From the NCBI RefSeq assembly GCF_910592395.1, contig NC_088308.1:2728001-2792000 (forward strand): DNA of 64,000 nt, written 5' to 3'. The notes below the pieces were generated by a model. The model had not been told where the DNA came from. It worked only from the letters and a program-made list of their open reading frames with translations, and made no database searches. The position numbers and the translations under genes were made by a program. Origin of the DNA: Lineus longissimus (lineage: Eukaryota; Nemertea; Pilidiophora; Heteronemertea; Lineidae). This document shows, in pieces, positions 57,520-64,000 of the stretch. How positions within the stretch are numbered: the first letter of the stretch is position 1; every line of letters starts with the position of its first letter.

Positions 57520-60500
57520 CTAAACGCAATGTATCAGATAGTCAGTAATGAATTCAGCTACGAAACTCATACCATAACCAGCGAACCTTTGGATCAAAAC
57601 TAATTTCGCTTACGTAATTCCTTTAACAATTATAATCAATTTTGTTTCATCCAAGTTACAAAAGAGTTTGTCCAAATGAGTCTTTTTGTTAAAAAGATAA
57701 GCTCCATAGAATGCTAATTATGGAAATCAAAGATTTTGACTTGTGTTTGAATTTTGTATTGGAAACAAAAGGAATCAATAGGTTTTCCATTTCTTAAGTC
57801 TCACTGTGGAAGAGAAGGTCAAACTATGACGATCATAGAGGCTCAAATGATTGAAATTATATGGTTCACTAAACAAATGCTCAATTTAGAAATTCTCAAG
57901 TCTGCATTTTTTCATCAATAAGATATGATTACATTAACTTATGGTATGTATCTGGTAACTTTTTAATTGGCAGAATTTTCCAAGATGTATGTTTCAATGA
58001 AGATTGCGCTTTTTATTCAAGGAAGGTTCACTGGTTAGGTGCGCTGAAACGAAATAGGAAATTATGCATGACATCCCTGGCACGGTATTTAATCAACCTC
58101 CATTTAGCGGTTCCTGCTAACGGAATACCAATAACGTACGCTGACAGGCACCGCTGGAATTTTGCTATCGTTTCATTACGGAACCAACGCTTGGAATAAA
58201 TTAATCTTCCTTACATCAAACGTTCAACTTTACCAATTGCCACTGCACATTTATGTGTTGGGAAAGTCATCAAGATTAAGATGTAGCGTAATGACATAAC
58301 TTGTCAGCACGCTCAGTTAAATTTCCGTCTTAATGCACAAAAGTTCAAATTTACCAATCGCGATTACACATTTCAATACCATGTGACATCCTCTCAGAAG
58401 ACAAGGATCGCGAGATGTTCTTTAATTAGAAACCTGTCAATGTGATCAGTGAAATCTCAAAGGATGATTGATACAGTTTTCACAGAAACACACGATATTC
58501 ATCGACTTGCATTCTGCATCGCGTTTCTGCAATTGGTTATCTTCAAGATTTTAAACGAAGATCATTTTTTGACTCAGTCCTGGATAATGCCACATGAGCT
58601 TTCAAATCTCAACAGAGACAATACAACACCTCCATGATTTGCTAACGGTATCATATTTTCTTCAATTCTCACATATCGCTGATGAACTGACAGGTCTTAC
58701 ATGAAGTTGCACAAATATTTCCATGGTCTGTCTCTTGGGTTGGTCACCATTATAGATCTGTTCGCGAAATAGCAATCTTGTCATAGGAATTGATATCTTA
58801 CATTGCAAGCAGTTCACTTCCGATATTTGCAGCGCTATAGATTTCACTCAGAAATGGCCTATCATTTCTCACCAAGATAAGTGGTTTTCAGTGATATTAA
58901 AAGGTGTGCCAGGGATGTTCGAGTTGTCTGCACATAACGCAATAAATTACATCATAAAAGGCAATAATGTACCCAGCAGAAATGGTGAAATTGGTTATTT
59001 GAAGAAATAAGCAAATTATTGAAGAGTGGCAATTTTACTGTGCTCACTATAAAAACCGAAGTTAACTTTCATCATCATTAGCCTAAAAGGAAAAATCGTG
59101 AACCCACATATACACAATTAAGTCCCTCCAAAAATGAAATTATCAGTAGGGTAATTATGATTTGTATCCGGAAGCTAGAGTTGCCCGCTGCCGATAATAA
59201 TCTAAATTGTGCCTTGCAGCATCTCATATTGTTATGTATTCATTTCTATATACAAAAGTTAACCACTCACTAAGAAATAAGAGAAATTGTTTTATCAAAT
59301 TAGGAACATATGAAAATGTTGCTGCCAGAGGCAAGTCATTTTTTATGAATATCTTATCATAAACACATCAATATGCCGATAAAAGGAAAGGAACATCATT
59401 TTTTTGTGAAGTTACTTTCTTGTTGACATCATTTTGTAATTGGACCTGTGCTGAATGTTAGTATAAGATTGAAAAATGTTGGAAGCAAAAAGCATAAGCT
59501 ATTGAAATATTTCTGCTGAGTACATCAAGTTGGGCATAAGAATAAAAGTTTAGATTGTTATTGGTAAACGAATACCAAAACACAAGATTCAGCTTGTGCT
59601 ACACTGTGTAAAGGACACTGCAAATATATTTGAGAAAATACAGATTTGAATCAAATATTTTCCAAAAAACTATAAACAAAATGGCATTTCCTTGCCAATG
59701 TTGAAATCACCGTACTGAAAAAATATGCTAAACTTTACAATTTATTCTTACAGCCCAGAATGAGTCAATCACATCATGGATCCATTAATTAACTAATTAT
59801 AGTTAATTAGTGTATACATGGTGTTGCTAGAATACTAACATACATACTCTACTGTAGCCAGAAACCTCAGCATAATTAGTGCTTTTATTTTAATCCTAAG
59901 ACTTTTATCACAAGATTAATATCACAATTGCAATCAATAACTTTTTTATCACAATCAATAAAACTCCTACTGCTATCTATATCACTTTCAAAAGGACTGG
60001 AAATAACCTAAAGATATTGTAAACAAATTGTTAATTAAAATGGTTTTTTCAAGGCATTCTCCAGGACAATGATTACTCATTGATGCATATTAGGTGATGC
60101 TATTGATTTCAATGTCACAAGAAACCTAATCAAGGCAGACCCCATAGCATTGCTCCTGAGCATTTCACCAGTTTTACTGGAACCATGAAAGGTACACACT
60201 TCAGACTGCAAATGTAGTGGTTACTTTTTCTCATTAGGTTGAAATAGAACTTCCCGATTACATTTGTTCACTTTTGTTAACGATTTACAACCTGCTTTTA
60301 ACAAATCTTTTGGACAAAAGGTAACATAATTATCACCAATGGCTAACCATTGTTGTGCTAATACCCAACTCTTTCAAACCATTCAACACAGAGTTCACTT
60401 TGCAAGGATTAGTGTTAAGGTCTTTTCATTACCGGTATATCTTATACAATTGAAATGATTGTCATTGAGTTAGTTACCTTGTAGAAAAAGCATGTCACTT

Positions 60501-63500
60501 TACAGACTAGGTTATTTAATCTTCCTTTGTTTAGAATATCAATTCATTCTTGCAGTAGTTTGAATGGATATGTTGGGTGAAAGTACATGTATATCTTAAA
60601 CTGATTCAGTCCTATCTTAGACAGGCATCTTTAAAGCAATCCTGTACCCCATGGTTTTATACTCCCTTTAAATGTTGCCGGGGTATATCTCGATAAGATG
60701 AAAAAACCTTGGTGGTCAAGATGCTTCAAAGCAGACCATGGTGATTATTGACTCCAAGTCACCAGATACAATCATGTATAATAATGCAGTGCAAAAAGAA
60801 CATTGGTCAGGAAGATCATGATGAGAGGAGAAATTACCATAACTGTGAATAAATGACCCAAAATACAAAAGTGCCCCTCATTATCATGCCCATTTTCCAT
60901 TTTTTGTTCGGGTGACAGGAAGAGAAGAGATGCCAGAAGATTGCCTAAAGTAGTATATGGTATCCTAATTTGGCAGAGGGATCTAAAAGTGACAGAGGTG
61001 TATGAAACAGTACAGCCTCCAGTCGAAGGTCATATAGGAATCGTTCAAAGGTCGCGCAGCAAGCCCATGGTGGCTGAGCAATAAGATGATTGGATTCTCT
61101 TGTGGACACACCAGCAGATGGTTATTATTAGATACATCATGGACTGGTGAGGCACATCTCCAGGATTGTCCAATGATGTCTCTTGTAATGGACAGGGAAG
61201 ACATCCAGGGGCGGAGGAAACATTAGTTTTCTAGCCAACTGCTAACACAGGTCGTGGCTGGCTAATTCGATTTGAAGGGAGTTTTCACTTAACTATTTCA
61301 AAACGTATCTCCAACCTTGAAATCTGAGCTACGAACACGACAGGTTTTTCTAGATAAGACAAGAAATTAAGTTCATCACTAGCCAAAGTGTGTCTCAACT
61401 TGTTTGACACAAGAAATCAATTCAGGTTTGTTGTCAAAGTTCCATTGACTTAATCAGTAAATTAGCTTCTTGAAACTTCAAAATTCAAGTCACGTTTCAG
61501 CCAACCCATCACAGCTACAAAGGAGCTATAGATAGAATCAACACAAATCGATTCATCTGCATCAATTCAAGTGTAATCTTTAGCGCGCTTGTTGACATCA
61601 CGATCTGGCTACTCCATTGGCTAATTTGAACATATGTGTTAGGGATAAGCTTGCGTGTGACAGATCATTCGTTATCCAGCTTACTTGTGGAGTTTGAGTC
61701 CATATTTGCTTATTTCACTGGCTTATTCTTTCGGCAATTTGATGATTCTTATCATCAATCAAATTTGATGACATTTAGTATGGCTGCACTCACAACATCG
61801 CATTACTTTAAGTTGGAAAAATGTTCCAACCAACTTTATTTTGTAAAAACTTGCAAACTTTTAACCTGTTTGAAAATGCTTTAATTCAACCAGAACTTAA
61901 TAAGTGGACACTGTCATTTGTGCCGAGGCAACAGGCAACAGATTAATAAAGACTCTCATCAACTGTGCAAATGAAATTGTAACTTTTCCAAAGCAGTCAC
62001 ATTTCTGTCGAAGTCATTGCTTAGAATCACTCACAAATCTCATTTTGTTGAAGCACATATCGATGTGAGGTCCTTGTCTAGCACTACTCTACGCTAACAC
62101 TAGGTATAGGCCTGGACTTTTTCAAGGGTACATCAAAATCCTACCTACAATACATTACATATTCAATGGATGTGCAGACAACCACAATAACAACAATATA
62201 CAATGCGAAATATCATAGTTTGATTGAAAATTATCTTGCCACATGTGAAGAACCTTTTGCAGGTCAACTATTTTGTCACCAGGATAGAAATTATTGCACA
62301 TTAGGTCAACTCTTTGTCAGCAGCAGAGAACGTCTCACATATAAGGTCAGGTTTTGTCGCCAGCTGTTAGGTAAACTATTTTGCTAAATCTTCTGTTTTT
62401 CAAAAGAAAAACGTCTGATGAACTGTTTTGTCATCAGTGAACCATCAGAAAAAGTTACTTACATATCCTGTAAAGCAACTGAGATCGAGATATGTAAACG
62501 GTCCATTCATTTTGGATTCAATAAGCCGACTGAATCCACAAGATTGGCAGCTCAAATTGACCTAAAGTAAGCACATTAGGGCACCAATCAGCCATCCCGG
62601 ACATGTTGATTGTGACGTTGAAGAGAGCCAAGCCGCAATACGGTCATTGCCAAACATTGTTTACAGCAATACCAATAACAAGCTTATTTCCTCTGCAACG
62701 TGTTGCCGATGGAATTTTGTTAGGTTCCAGATCTGTGGAGACCGAATCAACATTAAGCTCATCGAAGCTGTGGCACCGTTCTCCATCGGCGTTGGTCGTT
62801 CATACAATCATAGTTGATGAAGAAACGGGATAGGTAGATCAACATCTTGCCAGGGTGGATAATGGACCACTCGTTGGTCAATATTGATCGGGAAAATCTC
62901 CCGGAGATAGCGTGCCCTAATGCATAGGTCAATTTCATTAGGGGCTTGGATCTCATCTGAGTGACATTGTTAAAGTGCACTATCTTAGAAGCAGCGCATC
63001 ACCAATGCTCATATTAAACTGCTCATAAACATAATCTTAAAGTTTTCTCCACAATAGCATTGTATTCATTTCTTCAAAGTACCTTTTTTAAGATTAACAG
63101 CAGTGTATTCACAATGGTTGTTCTCCCTATCCAAGACATTCTCACTCCCTCACAAAGTGACTGTCCTCTAATGTGAGATGGAACAGGACCAGCATGTCAA
63201 TGACTGTGGGAGACGATCAAGAACAATACAGCAGTCACCCATTTGACTGATTAGCCATGATCCTCATCTCACCCATTACCAACCCAGCCCCAGTCAAACG
63301 ACTCCTTTCCTCTCATTTCTGGAATACCTAACTACCATCCGTGAGGTTAGCTTATGAAGGAGACCATTAGGAAGAAGAAGATTGATTTACCACATGAAGG
63401 CTAGTGTAAATCATTACAAAGGAGAGAATCAAGGTTGTTGACGATTATTGGTCATGTTCTTGGCAAGGTTACGACTTTTTAGATTCTGTAGCCAAATGTC

Positions 63501-64000
63501 TTCGGAGATGCTTTCAAGTCTAAATCTTTCGGTACATGACTTTAGCTTTTGGTTCAATGTCATTGAAAAACAATGCAGATATTCTTATCAAGGTAAACAT
63601 ATGTAGTCATGATTTTTTGGTTTACATGTCTTGATAATTGCTTCGTGAAATATTCATCAGCAAGCCTCCCAGATTTTCTAAATGGAAGTGCTGCTGACCA
63701 ATCTGAGCAGAAGCACTCTCGCTCCTGGCTGTCAAGCAACCAAGGGATTGTTTCCACTGCAAGACAATATTGTCACTTAGAGTGATATATGAGCTGGTTG
63801 CTGATATTTTACCATCCCTCACAGCCTGATATAATAGATGAAGACTAACCATCTGCGTGAAGTACCCAGGTGGAAAAATATGACTACATATATCAGTATC
63901 ATGGTAAGGTCTTTGATCAATGCGATCATAGCAGGGGCAAGAAAGATGACACGAAACTTCAAAGCATTTTTCTTGTCTCTCAAGATTGGCAAAAACCTCA
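57520..64000 (-). other. RBFOX intron upstream of the first visible exon
   Basis: The acceptor CGTTTAG at 57520-57526 (minus strand) opens an intron that appears to run past the right edge. I searched the minus strand for the RRM signatures (FGFVTF-like, and an exon ending KIE before a donor) and found none. Contents are AT-rich, with a TAATTA palindrome near 59787-59812 and degenerate repeats at 62258-62440. Other ORFs are 82 codons or less. Confidence 0.55.
62258..62440 (+). repeat. Degenerate short tandem repeat
   Basis: AGGTCAACTATTTTGTCACC (62262), AGGTCAACTCTTTGTCAGC (62304), AGGTCAGGTTTTGTCGCC (62345), AGGTAAACTATTTTGC (62370) and a weaker GAACTGTTTTGTCATC (62418) follow each other at 25-50 base intervals. 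Confidence 0.5.

Noticed and set aside
45000-58000. Cluster of GCATG words (RBFOX sites) in RBFOX's own introns
   Set aside because: Several occur on the minus strand, but a 5-base word is expected about once per kb. Without a count against background I cannot claim enrichment.
57520-64000. RRM exons of RBFOX
   Set aside because: Looked for reverse-complement signatures of FGFVTF and an exon ending KIE before a donor. None found, so the RRM is placed outside the window.

Overview
The window is nuclear DNA of an animal. The genes are split by introns with GT...AG ends, intergenic DNA is AT-rich, and non-LTR retrotransposon pieces, MITEs and minisatellites are common. The genes are bilaterian orthologues with invertebrate-like divergence, so a marine invertebrate (invertebrate deuterostome or lophotrochozoan) is the best guess. 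The sequence alone does not fix the species. There are no operons, CRISPR arrays or bacterial features.

Layout. 1-1166: 3' part of a degenerate LINE. 1167-2607: flank, promoter and 5' leader of the first gene. 2608-16389 (+): complete BPTF/NURF301 in 23 coding exons whose frame closes exactly (8427 nt, 2808 aa), with AT-hook, DDT, PHD, two further PHDs and a bromodomain. 16390-22820: 3' UTR, an ~80-bp minisatellite and the first of three 443-bp MITE copies. 22821-24014 (+): a DXD glycosyltransferase in a single coding exon. 26435-31824 (+): complete ZDHHC6 palmitoyltransferase in 8 coding exons (392 aa), with a ~302-bp tandem repeat in intron 1 and a tRNA-derived SINE in intron 5. 33060-35860: a ~23-unit minisatellite. 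35861-44950: transposon-rich DNA between two convergent genes (a hairpin MITE, two more 443-bp MITEs and a composite inverted-repeat element). 44953-57519 (-): the last six coding exons of an RBFOX splicing-factor gene. Its RRM exons are not visible before position 64000 and should lie beyond the right edge, so 57520-64000 is read as intron.

The four genes do unrelated jobs: chromatin remodelling, Golgi glycosylation, ER protein palmitoylation and alternative splicing. They are separate transcription units; the first three point right and RBFOX points left, converging on ZDHHC6. I found no novel multi-gene system. The less ordinary content is in the repeats: three equal-length MITE copies, an almost complete hairpin MITE with a TTA target duplication, a minisatellite with dimeric higher-order structure, and a tandem repeat carrying perfect AGGTCA direct repeats inside a ZDHHC6 intron.
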